DNA of 64,000 nt from Mixta calida (GTDB lineage Bacteria > Pseudomonadota > Gammaproteobacteria > Enterobacterales > Enterobacteriaceae): the NCBI RefSeq assembly GCF_002953215.1, contig NZ_CP026378.1, positions 4,244,454 to 4,308,453 of the forward strand. Direction: 5' to 3'. Position 1 is the first letter of the stretch; each line of letters begins with the position of its first letter. The notes beneath the pieces are model-generated. The model did not search any database and had not been told where the DNA came from. It saw only the letters and a program-made list of their open reading frames with translations. This document shows positions 39,560-50,058 of this stretch, in pieces. A program made the translations under genes and the position numbers.

Positions 39560-41671
39560 TTGTATCTTTTCGAAAGTCTCAATCAGTTGATTGTTAAATA
39601 CTTGCCTGAGGAGCAGATTAAGCGCCTCAAGCAAGCTTATCTTGTCGCACGTGATGCCCACGAGGGACAGACACGTTCCAGCGGCGAGCCTTATATCACG
39701 CATCCCGTCGCCGTCGCTTGTATTCTGGCGGAAATGAAGCTCGACTATGAAACCCTCATGGCCGCGCTGCTGCATGATGTGATCGAAGACACGCCCGCCA
39801 CCTATCAGGACATGGAACAGCTGTTCGGCAAAAGCGTCGCCGAGCTGGTTGAAGGCGTATCCAAACTGGATAAGCTGAAGTTTCGTGACAAGAAAGAGGC
39901 GCAGGCGGAAAACTTCCGCAAAATGATCATGGCGATGGTGCAGGACATTCGCGTCATCCTGATCAAGCTTGCCGACCGTACGCACAACATGCGCACGCTG
40001 GGTTCGCTGCGGCCGGATAAACGGCGGCGCATCGCGCGCGAAACGCTGGAAATCTACAGTCCGCTGGCGCACCGTCTCGGCATCCATCATTTGAAAACCG
40101 AGCTGGAAGAGCTGGGTTTTGAAGCGCTCTATCCCAACCGTTATCGCGTTATTAAAGAAGTGGTGAAAGCCGCGCGCGGTAACCGTAAGGAGATGATCCA
40201 AAAAATTCTCGCGGAGATTGAAGGTCGTTTGCAGGAAGCGGGGATTCCCTGTCGCGTTTTCGGGCGCGAAAAGCACCTCTATTCCATTTACTGCAAAATG
40301 CACCTCAAAGAGCAGCGTTTCCACTCGATTATGGATATCTACGCTTTTCGCGTGATCGTCCGCGATGTAGATACCTGCTATCGCGTTCTTGGCCAGATGC
40401 ACAGCCTCTATAAGCCGCGTCCGGGCCGGGTAAAGGATTATATCGCTATCCCGAAAGCGAACGGCTATCAGTCGCTTCACACTTCGATGATCGGTCCGCA
40501 CGGCGTGCCGGTCGAGGTGCAGATCCGTACCGAAGATATGGATCAGATGGCGGAGATGGGCGTCGCGGCGCACTGGGCTTATAAAGAACAGGGCGAAAGC
40601 GGCACCACGGCGCAGATCCGCGCCCAGCGCTGGCTGCAAAGCCTGCTGGAACTGCAACAAAGCGCCGGCAGCTCCTTTGAATTTATTGAAAGCGTAAAAT
40701 CCGATCTGTTCCCGGATGAGATTTACGTTTTTACACCGGAAGGGCGTATTGTCGAACTGCCGGCTGGCGCTACGCCGGTCGATTTCGCCTATGCGGTGCA
40801 TACCGATATCGGTCATGCCTGCGTCGGCGCGCGCGTTGACCGTCAGCCGTATCCTCTGTCGCAGCCATTGGCCAGCGGCCAGACGGTGGAAATTATCACC
40901 GCGCCGGGCGCGCGGCCTAACGCCGCCTGGCTGAACTTTGTCGTCAGCTCGAAGGCGCGCGCCAAAATTCGTCAGCTGTTGAAAAACCTCAAGCGCGAAG
41001 ATTCGGTTAGCCTGGGCCGTCGTCTGCTTAATCATGCGCTCGGCGGCAGCCGCAAGCTGGCGGAAATTCCGCAGGCGAGCATTGAGCAAGAGCTGGATCG
41101 CATGAAGCTGGCGTCGCTGGACGATCTGCTGGCGGAAATCGGTCTTGGCAACGCCATGAGCGTGGTCGTCGCGAAAAACCTGCTACAGGATATGGCGGGA
41201 GGCACATCCGCCAGCGCCGCTTCGCGCAGCAAGCTGCCGATTAAAGGCGCCGATGGCGTGTTGATTACCTTTGCGAAATGTTGCCGTCCTATTCCAGGCG
41301 ACCCGATTGTGGCGCACGTCAGTCCCGGCAAAGGGTTGGTGGTGCATCACGAATCCTGTCGTAATATCCGTGGCTACCAGAAAGAGCCTGAGAAATTTAT
41401 GGCGGTGGAATGGGATAAAGTGACCGAGCAGGAGTTCGTCGCCGAGATCAAGGTGGATATGTTTAATCATCAGGGTGCGCTGGCTAACCTGACCGCCGCG
41501 ATCAATACCGCCGGTTCCAATATCCAGAGTCTGAACACCGAAGAGCGTGACGGTCGCGTTTACAGCACCTTTATTCGTCTGACGGCGCGCGACCGCATCC
41601 ATCTGGCGAATATTATGCGCAAAATTCGCATCATGCCGGATGTGATCAAAGTTCACCGTAACCGAAATTAA
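39560..41671 (+). CDS. spoT: Bifunctional (p)ppGpp synthetase/hydrolase SpoT
   Basis: Degrades and makes the stringent-response nucleotide ppGpp. 703 residues, starting at a TTG as in E. coli (MYLFESLNQLI). The HD hydrolase domain has THPVAVACILAEM and LLHDVIEDT, so hydrolysis should be active; the synthetase domain (DYIAIPKANGYQSLHT, EVQIRTEDMD) is present. Then come TGS (DEIYVFTPEGRIVELP), a helical part, the zinc-finger region with CCRPIPGDPI, and a C-terminal ACT domain (VEIKVD-like strand at ~630). It sits between rpoZ and trmH in the E. coli order. Confidence 0.98.
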   Translation: MYLFESLNQLIVKYLPEEQIKRLKQAYLVARDAHEGQTRSSGEPYITHPVAVACILAEMKLDYETLMAALLHDVIEDTPATYQDMEQLFGKSVAELVEGVSKLDKLKFRDKKEAQAENFRKMIMAMVQDIRVILIKLADRTHNMRTLGSLRPDKRRRIARETLEIYSPLAHRLGIHHLKTELEELGFEALYPNRYRVIKEVVKAARGNRKEMIQKILAEIEGRLQEAGIPCRVFGREKHLYSIYCKMHLKEQRFHSIMDIYAFRVIVRDVDTCYRVLGQMHSLYKPRPGRVKDYIAIPKANGYQSLHTSMIGPHGVPVEVQIRTEDMDQMAEMGVAAHWAYKEQGESGTTAQIRAQRWLQSLLELQQSAGSSFEFIESVKSDLFPDEIYVFTPEGRIVELPAGATPVDFAYAVHTDIGHACVGARVDRQPYPLSQPLASGQTVEIITAPGARPNAAWLNFVVSSKARAKIRQLLKNLKREDSVSLGRRLLNHALGGSRKLAEIPQASIEQELDRMKLASLDDLLAEIGLGNAMSVVVAKNLLQDMAGGTSASAASRSKLPIKGADGVLITFAKCCRPIPGDPIVAHVSPGKGLVVHHESCRNIRGYQKEPEKFMAVEWDKVTEQEFVAEIKVDMFNHQGALANLTAAINTAGSNIQSLNTEERDGRVYSTFIRLTARDRIHLANIMRKIRIMPDVIKVHRNRN

Positions 41672-41674
41672 CGC

Positions 41675-42370
41675 ATGAATGCTCAACGTTTTGCTCGTAT
41701 ACGCGAGATGCTGGCCGCGCGCCAGCATGATTTAACCGTGTGTATGGAGCAGGTACACAAGCCCCACAACGTTTCCGCCATTATCCGTACGGCGGACGCG
41801 GTGGGCGTCCATGAAGTCCATGCGGTCTGGCCCGCCAGCCGCATGCGTACCGCCGTCTCGTCCGCCGCCGGCAGCAACAGCTGGGTGCAGGTGAAAACCC
41901 ACCGCACCATTACCGATGCGGTAACGCACCTGAAGCAGCTGGATATGCAAATCCTCGCGACCCATCTTTCCGCCAAAGCGGTCGATTTTCGCGAGATTGA
42001 TTACACGCGTCCGACCTGCATTCTGATGGGGCAGGAAAAATTCGGCATCACGCAGGAAGCGCTGGCGCTGGCTGACCAGGACATCATTATTCCGATGGTC
42101 GGCATGGTGCAGTCACTCAACGTCTCCGTCGCCTCCGCGCTGATCCTGTATGAAGCACAGCGTCAGCGACAGAACGCCGGCATGTACAAACGTGAAAGCA
42201 GCACGCTGGCTTATGCTGAACAACAGCGCCTGCTGTTTGAAGGCGGGTATCCCGTACTGGCGCGCGTCGCGAAACAGAAAAAGCTGCCCTACCCTGAAAT
42301 CGATGATGACGGCGAAGTCATTGCCGACGACGACTGGTGGGCCGCCATGCAGGCGACGGGGAAGCGATGA
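41675..42370 (+). CDS. trmH: tRNA (guanosine-18-2'-O)-methyltransferase
   Basis: Methylates the 2'-O of G18 in the D-loop of many tRNAs. 231 residues, SPOUT fold with the deep trefoil knot. Conserved blocks: KPHNVSAIIRTADAVGV, ILMGQEKFGI and the AdoMet loop MVQSLNVSVASALILYEA. The ATG at 41675 follows spoT by 3 bases; its TGA overlaps the recG ATG (ATGA, 42367-42370). Formerly spoU. Confidence 0.97.
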   Translation: MNAQRFARIREMLAARQHDLTVCMEQVHKPHNVSAIIRTADAVGVHEVHAVWPASRMRTAVSSAAGSNSWVQVKTHRTITDAVTHLKQLDMQILATHLSAKAVDFREIDYTRPTCILMGQEKFGITQEALALADQDIIIPMVGMVQSLNVSVASALILYEAQRQRQNAGMYKRESSTLAYAEQQRLLFEGGYPVLARVAKQKKLPYPEIDDDGEVIADDDWWAAMQATGKR

Positions 42371-44448
42371 AGGGCCGCCTGCTGGATGCCGTTCCGTTAA
42401 GCACGCTTTCCGGCGTTGGCGCAAGCCAGGCAGGGAAGCTGGCAAAGATTGGACTGCATACCGTGCAGGATTTGCTGTTGCATCTGCCGTTGCGTTATGA
42501 AGATCGCACCCAGCTTTATCCTATCAACGATCTGCTGCCCGGCATCTGGGCGACCATCGAAGGCGAAGTACTGCACACCGACGTCACCTTTGGCCGTCGT
42601 CGCATGCTGGTAAGCCAGATCAGCGATGGTACAGGTGTGGCGACGCTGCGTTTCTTCAACTTCAACGCCGGCATGAAAAACGGCCTGGCGCCCGGCGCGC
42701 GCGTTACCGCCTACGGTGAAATCAAGCGTGGGCAGCGCGGCGCGGAAATCATCCATCCTGAATACCGTATTCAGGGCGAGCACAGCGTCACTGAATTGCA
42801 GGAAACCCTGACGCCGGTTTATCCCACCACGGAAGGCATCCGTCAGGCGACGCTGCGCAATCTTACCGATCAGGCGCTGAAGCTGCTTGATAGCTGCCCG
42901 ATTGCCGAACTGCTTCCCGACGAACTGCGCGGCGGCCTGCTTAGCCTGCCTGACGCGTTACGGACGCTGCATCGTCCGCCGCCGGATATGCAGCTGGCGG
43001 ATCTGGAGAGCGGACGTCATCCGGCACAGCGACGATTGATTCTGGAAGAACTGCTGGCGCATAACCTGAGTATGCTGGCGGTACGCGCTGGCGCCCAGCG
43101 TTATCATGCGCTGCCGATGCCGCCACGCCACCAGCTTAGCGACAAGCTGCTGGCAGCGCTGCCGTTTAAGCCTACCGCCGCGCAACAGCGGGTAGTGAAA
43201 GAGATCGAACAGGATCTCGCCAATGATTACCCGATGATGCGTCTGGTACAGGGCGACGTCGGGTCAGGCAAAACGCTGGTTGCGGCGCTGGCGGCGCTGC
43301 ATGTTATCGCCCACGGCAAGCAGGTTGCGCTGATGGCGCCGACCGAACTGCTGGCCGAGCAGCATGCCAATAATTTCCGTCAGTGGTTTGCGCCGCTGGG
43401 ACTGGAAGTCGGCTGGCTGGCCGGTAAGCAGAAAGGCAAGGCGCGCCTGGCGCAGCAGGAAGCGATCGCCAGCGGTCAGGTGTCAATGGTCGTCGGCACG
43501 CACGCCATTTTTCAGGAACAGGTGCAGTTTAACGGCCTGGCGCTGGTGATTATTGATGAACAGCACCGCTTCGGCGTTCATCAACGGCTGGCGCTGTGGG
43601 AAAAAGGCGAGGAGCAAGGGTTTCATCCGCACCAGCTCATTATGACCGCGACGCCGATCCCGCGTACGCTGGCGATGACCGCCTATGCCGATCTCGACAC
43701 CTCTGTAATTGACGAATTGCCGCCGGGACGTACGCCGGTAACGACCGTTGCCATACCCGATACGCGCCGGGCGGAGATTATCGAGCGCGTTAAGCGCGCC
43801 TGTCAAACAGAAGGCCGTCAGGCCTACTGGGTATGCACCCTGATTGAAGAGTCCGATCTGCTGGAAGCGCAGGCGGCGGAAGCAACCTGGGAAGAACTCA
43901 AGCTGGCGCTGCCCGATCTGCGGGTCGGCCTGGTGCATGGCCGAATGAAACCGCAGGAAAAACAGGATGTCATGCAGGCCTTTAAACAGGGCGAATTGCA
44001 GCTGCTGGTGGCGACCACCGTTATTGAAGTCGGCGTGGATGTGCCAAACGCCAGCCTGATGATTATCGAGAACCCGGAACGTCTTGGCCTGGCCCAGCTT
44101 CACCAGCTGCGCGGACGTGTAGGGCGCGGCGCCGTCGCCTCGCACTGCGTATTGCTCTATAAATCGCCGCTGAGCAAAACGGCTCAGAAACGTTTACAGG
44201 TGCTGCGTGACAGCAACGACGGTTTCGTTATCGCCCAGTGCGATCTGGAAATCCGCGGCCCTGGCGAACTGCTCGGTACCCGGCAAACCGGCAACGCGGA
44301 ATTTAAGGTCGCCGATCTGCTGCGTGATCAGGCGCTTATCCCCGATGTGCAGCGAATTGCACGCCATATCCACCAGCACTATCCAGAACAGGCGCAGGCG
44401 CTGATTGAACGCTGGCTGCCGGAAACCGACCGCTATACTAACGCCTGA
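42367..44448 (+). CDS. recG: ATP-dependent DNA helicase RecG
   Basis: Branched-DNA translocase that regresses stalled forks and unwinds Holliday junctions and R-loops. 693 residues, the E. coli length, from the ATG at 42367 overlapping trmH. N-terminal wedge domain (OB fold near LFNF-type FFNFNAGMKNGL), then helicase motifs: I GDVGSGKT, Ia MAPTELLAEQH, II IIDEQHRFGV, III MTATPIPRTLA, V TTVIEVGVDVPNA and VI QLRGRVGRG. In E. coli gltS follows on the other strand; here xanP follows directly. Confidence 0.98.
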   Translation: MKGRLLDAVPLSTLSGVGASQAGKLAKIGLHTVQDLLLHLPLRYEDRTQLYPINDLLPGIWATIEGEVLHTDVTFGRRRMLVSQISDGTGVATLRFFNFNAGMKNGLAPGARVTAYGEIKRGQRGAEIIHPEYRIQGEHSVTELQETLTPVYPTTEGIRQATLRNLTDQALKLLDSCPIAELLPDELRGGLLSLPDALRTLHRPPPDMQLADLESGRHPAQRRLILEELLAHNLSMLAVRAGAQRYHALPMPPRHQLSDKLLAALPFKPTAAQQRVVKEIEQDLANDYPMMRLVQGDVGSGKTLVAALAALHVIAHGKQVALMAPTELLAEQHANNFRQWFAPLGLEVGWLAGKQKGKARLAQQEAIASGQVSMVVGTHAIFQEQVQFNGLALVIIDEQHRFGVHQRLALWEKGEEQGFHPHQLIMTATPIPRTLAMTAYADLDTSVIDELPPGRTPVTTVAIPDTRRAEIIERVKRACQTEGRQAYWVCTLIEESDLLEAQAAEATWEELKLALPDLRVGLVHGRMKPQEKQDVMQAFKQGELQLLVATTVIEVGVDVPNASLMIIENPERLGLAQLHQLRGRVGRGAVASHCVLLYKSPLSKTAQKRLQVLRDSNDGFVIAQCDLEIRGPGELLGTRQTGNAEFKVADLLRDQALIPDVQRIARHIHQHYPEQAQALIERWLPETDRYTNA

Positions 44449-44510
44449 TACCGGGCCGTTCCTCTTTTCTGATCCAGAATAAATAAAGCGGCTAAAGCGC
44501 CTTTGCGTTT

Positions 44511-44526
44511 TAGCAAACGATTGCTT
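44511..44526. promoter_or_regulatory. PurR-like operator upstream of xanP
   Basis: TAGCAAACGATTGCTT at 44511-44526 fits the PurR consensus ANGCAANCGNTTNCNT at every fixed position except the first. It overlaps the candidate -35 of xanP, the position expected for repression by PurR with hypoxanthine or guanine. Inference from motif and place only. Confidence 0.6.
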
Positions 44527-44548
44527 TTGCCTGGCAGTGAATTACAAT
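44521..44548 (+). promoter_or_regulatory. Candidate sigma70 promoter of xanP
   Basis: TTGCTT at 44521-44526, 16-base spacer, TACAAT at 44543-44548; 31 bases before the xanP start. The -35 lies inside the PurR-like site. Confidence 0.55.
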
Positions 44549-44578
44549 CGCCACTTTGTTTCTCAGGGAACCTTAACC

Positions 44579-45964
44579 ATGTCCGTCAGCCCAAATGAAA
44601 TCGCCTCGTCCGCCAATGCCGCGACGCCAAAGAGCGAACTGATTTACCGTCTGGAAGACCGCCCGCCGCTGCCGCAAACGCTGTTTGCCGCCTGCCAGCA
44701 TCTGCTGGCGATGTTCGTTGCGGTCATCACGCCCGCCTTACTGATCTGTCAGGCGCTCGGCCTGCCCGCGCAGGATACGCAGCACATCATCAGCATGTCG
44801 CTGTTCGCTTCCGGCGTCGCCTCTATCTTGCAGATTAAAACCTGGGGGCCGGTCGGCTCAGGCCTGCTCTCCATTCAGGGCACCAGCTTTAACTTTGTTA
44901 CGCCGCTGATTATGGGCGGCATGGCATTGAAAAACGGTGGCGCTGACGTTCCAACGATGATGGCGGCGCTGTTCGGCACGCTAATGGTCGCTTCCTGTAC
45001 CGAAATGGTGTTGTCGCGCGTGCTGCATCTGGCGCGTCGCATTATTACCCCGCTGGTCTCCGGCATTGTAGTAATGATTATCGGGCTGTCGCTGATTCAG
45101 GTAGGTCTGACTTCGATAGGCGGCGGCTACGCGGCGATGAGCGATCACACCTTCGGCGCGCCGAAAAACCTGCTGCTGGCGGGCGTGGTGCTGGCGGTGA
45201 TTATTCTGTTGAACCGCCAGCGCAATCCTTACCTGCGCGTCGCCTCGCTGGTGATTGCGATGGCGGTCGGCTATCTGCTGGCCTGGGCGCTGGGTATGCT
45301 GCCGGAAAGCGCCGGCACGACGCAAAGCGCGCTGGTCGCGGTGCCGATGCCGCTCTATTACGGTCTGGGCTTTGACTGGAATCTGCTGATTCCGCTGATG
45401 CTGGTATTTATGGTGACCTCGCTGGAAACGATCGGCGATATTACCGCCACCTCCGATGTCTCAGAGCAGCCGGTTACCGGTCCGATCTATATGAAGCGTC
45501 TGAAAGGCGGCGTGCTGGCGAACGGTCTGAACTCGTTTGTTTCTGCGCTGTTTAATACCTTTCCCAACTCCTGTTTCGGCCAGAATAACGGCGTAATCCA
45601 GCTGACCGGCGTCGCCAGCCGCTATGTCGGCTTCGTGGTGTCCCTGATGCTTATCGTGCTGGGCCTGTTTCCGGCGGTCAGCGGTTTTGTACAGCATATC
45701 CCGGAACCGGTGCTGGGCGGCGCCACCATCGTGATGTTCGGCACCATCGCCGCTTCCGGCGTGCGCATTGTGTCCCGCGAGCCGTTAAACCGCCGCGCGA
45801 TTATGATTATCGCTCTGTCGCTGGCGGTCGGGCTGGGCGTATCTCAGCAGCCGCTGATCCTGCAATTTGCGCCGGACTGGCTGAAAACGCTACTCTCTTC
45901 CGGCATCGCCGCTGGCGGCATCACGGCGATTGTGCTGAACCTGATCTTTCCACAAGAGAAGTAA
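44579..45964 (+). CDS. xanP: Xanthine:H+ symporter XanP
   Basis: Inner-membrane proton-driven xanthine uptake carrier of the NCS2/NAT family. 461 residues (E. coli 463) with about 14 membrane segments. Start at ATG 44579; the frame is open to 44537 without a ribosome site. Family features: [16 protein letters not shown] in TM1, [12 protein letters not shown], the conserved [13 protein letters not shown] in TM8, and the NAT signature [23 protein letters not shown] (here split at CFGQ). A PurR-like site over its promoter suggests purine control. Formerly yicE. Confidence 0.95.
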   Translation: MSVSPNEIASSANAATPKSELIYRLEDRPPLPQTLFAACQHLLAMFVAVITPALLICQALGLPAQDTQHIISMSLFASGVASILQIKTWGPVGSGLLSIQGTSFNFVTPLIMGGMALKNGGADVPTMMAALFGTLMVASCTEMVLSRVLHLARRIITPLVSGIVVMIIGLSLIQVGLTSIGGGYAAMSDHTFGAPKNLLLAGVVLAVIILLNRQRNPYLRVASLVIAMAVGYLLAWALGMLPESAGTTQSALVAVPMPLYYGLGFDWNLLIPLMLVFMVTSLETIGDITATSDVSEQPVTGPIYMKRLKGGVLANGLNSFVSALFNTFPNSCFGQNNGVIQLTGVASRYVGFVVSLMLIVLGLFPAVSGFVQHIPEPVLGGATIVMFGTIAASGVRIVSREPLNRRAIMIIALSLAVGLGVSQQPLILQFAPDWLKTLLSSGIAAGGITAIVLNLIFPQEK

Positions 45965-46095
45965 ATCCTGTCGGGCGAGCGGCTGCTCGTCCGCCTTCCT
46001 CCGCTTTTGTTTCCAGCTTTACAACCGCGCTGTTGAGGTATGCCGGTAATTCAGGCATAACAGGCGATACCGGAAATTCATACGGAAGGATGCAA

Positions 46096-47778
46096 ATGAA
46101 ATTTGTCGGAAAGTTAATTCTTTCATTGTTGTTACTGCTGTTGCTGGTGGCCGTGGTCTGTTATTTTCTGCTGCAAACCCGCTGGGGCGCAGAATGGGCC
46201 AGCAGACGGATCAGCGACGACACGGCGTATCACCTTTCCATCGCCAAAATAGAGCATAACTTTTCCGATCCTTCCCTGTTGAGCTTACATAACGTCAGCT
46301 TTGGTCATGATGGCCAGCCTGCTGTCATGGTGGCGAAAACCGTCAACCTCGGCCTTTCCCTTTCCCTGTTTAACCAGCCGTTGCGATTCGCCAGCATTGA
46401 ACTGCGCGACGGCACGCTGGATGCCGCCAATATGCCGGGCAATATGGCATGGCCGTTACAGGCCGACCGCCTGCAGTTGCGTAATATGGCGGTCAATACG
46501 CCCCGCCTTGCCATCAGCGCCAAGGCCCTGAACGGCGGCATTATTCCCTGGCAGCCTGCACCCGGCCGTATCGCCGGCGACAACGCCAGCTTCCAGATGA
46601 GCGCGGAAAGCATTACGGTCGACGGCCTGACGGCCACCAATGCGCTGATTCAGGGACGTATCAGCGATAAACAGCTTTTCGTGAACAACTTCGGCGCGGA
46701 TGTGGCGCGCGGCTCCGTGACCGGTAGCGCGCAGCGTGACAGCGCGGGCAACTGGCACGTTCCGGCATTGCGGATGAATGATATTCGCCTGCAAACGGAT
46801 AAATCACTGGCGGATTTCCTCGCGCCGCTGCGCAATTTGCCTTCCGTGCACTTTTCCCGCGTGGATATGACCGATGCGCGCTTACAGGGGCCGGACTGGG
46901 CGGTAACCGATCTTGACCTGCTGGTAAAAGAGCTGACGCTGCGTCAGGGCGACTGGCAGAGCGAGGAAGGCTCGCTGGCGCTGAATGCCGACAGTTTTAT
47001 CAATGGACAGCTGACGCTGAACGATCCGATTCTGAATCTCGACTTTTCACCGCAGGGCGTCGCCGACGCGCGCTTCAGCTCCCGTTGGGTTAACGGCCTG
47101 ATACGGGCGCAGGGCAGCTGGCAGCGGCAAACTAAGCGGCTGACGCTGGATGAGCTGGTGCTGGCGGGCCTGGAATACACGCTGCCGGAAAACTGGCGCG
47201 ACCGCTGGATAGAGACGCTGCCGGGCTGGCTCGACAGCGTGCTGGTGAAAAAGCTAAGCGGCAGCCGCAATCTGCTGATTGATGTTAACCCGGCCTGGCC
47301 GTTCCAGGTTACCGCGCTGGATATAAACGGCTCAGATCTGCTGCTGGCGCGTCAGCGGCAATGGGGCGTCTGGCAGGGGAGCCTGAACCTGAATGCAGCG
47401 GAGGCGACCTTCAACCGTACCGATATCCGTCGCCCTTCCCTCGCGTTAAATGCCGATAGCGGACAGATTAACGTGACGGAGATGAGCGCCTTTGTTGATA
47501 AAGGCATGCTGGAAGGCCAGGCGACGCTGGATCAAACGCCAGCGCGTCATCTGTCGTTAACGCTGGATGGCCGTTCAGTGCCGGCGGATGTGCTGCAAAA
47601 CTGGGGCTGGCCCGCGCCGCCGCTGTCGGGCCCGGCGACATTGCAGCTGAAGCTGAATGCGCGTCTGGCAGCGGATACGCCTCTGAAAGGCAGCGCTAAC
47701 GGCACGCTAACCATTAACGCAGCGGAACGCACCCTGGAGCAAACCATGACGCAGGGCGCGGTGACGACTCAGCCGTGA
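46096..47778 (+). CDS. yicH: YicH, AsmA family protein
   Basis: 560 residues from the ATG at 46096 (alternative 46090), with a GGAAGGA ribosome site at 46084. A signal anchor ([20 protein letters not shown], residues ~6-25) is followed by a long periplasmic part of repeated beta strands, the AsmA/DUF3971-like pattern of envelope proteins related to lipid-transport bridges. E. coli YicH is 569 residues. Its last 10 bases overlap the convergent fabY gene. It marks the end of the block that follows the E. coli 82-min order. Confidence 0.9.
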   Translation: MKFVGKLILSLLLLLLLVAVVCYFLLQTRWGAEWASRRISDDTAYHLSIAKIEHNFSDPSLLSLHNVSFGHDGQPAVMVAKTVNLGLSLSLFNQPLRFASIELRDGTLDAANMPGNMAWPLQADRLQLRNMAVNTPRLAISAKALNGGIIPWQPAPGRIAGDNASFQMSAESITVDGLTATNALIQGRISDKQLFVNNFGADVARGSVTGSAQRDSAGNWHVPALRMNDIRLQTDKSLADFLAPLRNLPSVHFSRVDMTDARLQGPDWAVTDLDLLVKELTLRQGDWQSEEGSLALNADSFINGQLTLNDPILNLDFSPQGVADARFSSRWVNGLIRAQGSWQRQTKRLTLDELVLAGLEYTLPENWRDRWIETLPGWLDSVLVKKLSGSRNLLIDVNPAWPFQVTALDINGSDLLLARQRQWGVWQGSLNLNAAEATFNRTDIRRPSLALNADSGQINVTEMSAFVDKGMLEGQATLDQTPARHLSLTLDGRSVPADVLQNWGWPAPPLSGPATLQLKLNARLAADTPLKGSANGTLTINAAERTLEQTMTQGAVTTQP

Positions 47779-48698
47779 GGTTCCAGCGGCCCGTCGGGAT
47801 CGGCGGGCAGCACGATGTAGACACCGTTGAAGACCGCGCCGCACACCTCGTTGCCGAACAGCTCTACCTCCAGCTGAACGCGCGCTTTACGCCCGCGCGC
47901 CAGGCGATCGAGATCGCCGCTCAGCGAGCCAAGATCGGCCGTAGCGCTCGGCTTGCCGCTAATAGGCTGACTGTAGCGAATATGCGCGTCGGCCAGAATA
48001 ATCGTACCGCCAAGGTGACGTTCGCGCAGCAGCAGCCAGATCAGGCCCCAGCCGGTCAGCGTCGCCAGTGAAAACAGGCTGCCTGCAAACAAGGTATGAT
48101 GCGGATTCTGGTTGCCGGTCTCCGGCATGGTGGTCATAAATTTCTGGCCGGTATACTGTGAAATGCGCACGCCCATCTTTTCGCTTAATGGAATATGCTC
48201 ATACCACGCCTGCTGTAATTGCCCGCACCAGTCGGCGCGGTGCAAAATATCATCCAGCGTCACCACCGGCTTGATCATCAGAAAATGGCGCACCGGCGTG
48301 GTCTGCGGCGCGGTGATCTCTCCCTCGTTGAGGTAGCCCAGCTTGGCGAAGAACTCGACCGCATCTTCGCGGGCGCTACAGACGACGCGCTTAACGCCTT
48401 CCTGACGCGCCACCGACTCCAGCGTCATCGCCACCAGCGTGCCCAGCCCTTTTCCCTGTACCGTCGGATGGACGGCCAGGAAACGAATCGAGGCTTCATT
48501 ATCGGCGTTGATATAGAGCCGTCCCGCGGCAACGGGCTTGCCCTGCTCATCCACCACCATCTGATGATGCGCCAGGGCGTCCCAGGCGTCCCGCTCCGAC
48601 CCCTGCGGCTGACGCAGTGGTTTACGTAACATCTCCCAGCGGAACTGATAATACATTTCCAGCTCTTCGGCAGTTTCCGGCACTCGTAGGTGATACAT
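47769..48698 (-). CDS. fabY: FabY (YiiD), fatty-acid biosynthesis protein with GNAT and thioesterase-like domains
   Basis: 309 residues. The N-terminal GNAT domain has [19 protein letters not shown] (acetyl-CoA loop) and [16 protein letters not shown]; the C-terminal ~150 residues form the YiiD_C hotdog/thioesterase-like domain ([21 protein letters not shown]). In E. coli FabY was linked to an alternative start of fatty-acid synthesis. Upstream lie dtd, yihY and yihX as in E. coli. Its convergent partner there is not yicH, so a chromosomal junction lies at its 3' end. Confidence 0.9.
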   Translation of the reverse strand: MYHLRVPETAEELEMYYQFRWEMLRKPLRQPQGSERDAWDALAHHQMVVDEQGKPVAAGRLYINADNEASIRFLAVHPTVQGKGLGTLVAMTLESVARQEGVKRVVCSAREDAVEFFAKLGYLNEGEITAPQTTPVRHFLMIKPVVTLDDILHRADWCGQLQQAWYEHIPLSEKMGVRISQYTGQKFMTTMPETGNQNPHHTLFAGSLFSLATLTGWGLIWLLLRERHLGGTIILADAHIRYSQPISGKPSATADLGSLSGDLDRLARGRKARVQLEVELFGNEVCGAVFNGVYIVLPADPDGPLEPHG

Positions 48699-48757
48699 AA
48701 AAGGATTCTCTCGTTCGGCTTAAGGGCGGCGGTTCTGGCATTCTGCGGCGACTGACG

Positions 48758-49195
48758 TTACACCTGCAGCCAAAAGGTGACCGGACCATCATTGACCAAT
48801 GCGACCTGCATATCTGCGGCAAAGCGCCCGTTTTCAACGGCAATCCCCTGCTGACGGCATCGGTCGCTAAAATAGTGATAGAGACGTTCCGCCTCCTGCG
48901 GCTCGGCGCCGCGTGAAAAGCTGGGACGCATTCCCTTTTGCGTATCGGCCGCCAGCGTAAACTGCGACACCACTAACAGGCTGCCGCCAGCCTGCTGAAC
49001 GTTCAGGTTCATCTTGCCGTTTTCATCGCTAAAAATACGGTAGCCCAGCACCCGCTCACTCAGCCGCTGCGCTTTTTGTTCGTTATCTTCCTGTTCCACG
49101 CCCAGCAACACCAGCAGGCCGGCGCCGATTTCGCCGACCGTTTCATCCGCCACCGTTACGCTGGCGCGTCGGACTCGCTGAATTAATGCAATCAT
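48758..49195 (-). CDS. dtd: D-aminoacyl-tRNA deacylase
   Basis: Removes D-amino acids, and glycine from tRNA-Ala, from mischarged tRNA. 145 residues, the E. coli length. Both active-site motifs are intact: VVSQFTLAA (SQFT) and [11 protein letters not shown] (the GPVT cross-subunit loop). Its ATG overlaps the TGA-side end of yihY (ATGA at 49192-49195), so the two are coupled. Confidence 0.98.
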   Translation of the reverse strand: MIALIQRVRRASVTVADETVGEIGAGLLVLLGVEQEDNEQKAQRLSERVLGYRIFSDENGKMNLNVQQAGGSLLVVSQFTLAADTQKGMRPSFSRGAEPQEAERLYHYFSDRCRQQGIAVENGRFAADMQVALVNDGPVTFWLQV

Positions 49196-50055
49196 GCTTC
49201 CTCATTACTCTTTTGTTTTTGTTGTTGATGGCGGAATTCTCCCAACGTGACGGTGATTTCCGCGCCTAACAGAACGATACACCATGTCCAGTAAACCCAC
49301 AGGAACAGGATAGGGATCACGGCCAGCACGCCGTAAATAAGCTGATACGAAGGGAACGTAGTGATATAAAGCGCGAACGCTTTTTTTCCCAGCTCAAACA
49401 GCAGCCCCGCCACCAGCGCGCCGATCAGAGCGTCGCGCGGCGGCACGCGCGTCGTCGGCACCAGGCTGTAAAGCAGCCAGAACGCGAGCCATGAAAACAG
49501 CAGCGGGAAAATGCGCAGCGTCTGATCGATAAGTCCGGTGACGCCGCTGACCGTCACCCATTTCAACGACAGCAGCCAGGTGCTTATCGCCAGGCTGGCG
49601 CCAGCCAACAGCGGGCCAAGCGTCAGGATCATCCAGTAAACGGCAAAGGAAAACACCAGCGGCCGCTTTTTCTGGCTGCGCCAGATGGCGTTCAACGCGC
49701 TGTCGATAGAGTGCATCAGCAGCAGCGCGGTGACGATCAGCCCGACGGCGCCGACAACGGTCATTTTATTGACGTTGGCGACGAACTGATCGAGATAGTC
49801 CTGCACCACATTGCCCGCCGCCGGAACGAAGTTATTAAAAATAAAATGCTTTAGCTGAACGCTGATATCAGCGAAGACCGGAAACGCAGCGAACAGCGAA
49901 AAGACCACCGCCACCAGCGGCACAAGCGCCAGCAGCGACACGAAAGCGAGATTGCCCGCTTCGGTGGTCATACCGTCATGATTGACGCGCTGCCACAGCA
50001 GCTTTAGCCAGGCGCCTGTTGTGCGGACGCGCGGGCCTAAGTGAAGCCGCTTCAT
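49192..50055 (-). CDS. yihY: YihY/BrkB family inner-membrane protein
   Basis: 287 residues, six predicted transmembrane helices, UPF0761/virulence factor BrkB family. Conserved stretches: [34 protein letters not shown], and [17 protein letters not shown]. coli YihY was once taken to be RNase BN, which was later shown to be another gene; its role is unknown. The C-terminus is a polar tail ([12 protein letters not shown]). It is the middle gene of the yihX-yihY-dtd run. Confidence 0.93.
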   Translation of the reverse strand: MKRLHLGPRVRTTGAWLKLLWQRVNHDGMTTEAGNLAFVSLLALVPLVAVVFSLFAAFPVFADISVQLKHFIFNNFVPAAGNVVQDYLDQFVANVNKMTVVGAVGLIVTALLLMHSIDSALNAIWRSQKKRPLVFSFAVYWMILTLGPLLAGASLAISTWLLSLKWVTVSGVTGLIDQTLRIFPLLFSWLAFWLLYSLVPTTRVPPRDALIGALVAGLLFELGKKAFALYITTFPSYQLIYGVLAVIPILFLWVYWTWCIVLLGAEITVTLGEFRHQQQKQKSNEEA

Positions 50056-50058
50056 TAC

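Noticed and set aside
39518..41089. 523-codon minus-strand open frame
   Set aside because: Lies fully antisense to spoT, has no family motifs, and arises from GC-rich codon structure of the real gene.
45974..45993. Imperfect hairpin GGGCGAGC...GCTCGTCC after xanP as a terminator
   Set aside because: One wobble pair, and no T run directly after the stem; support too weak to list.
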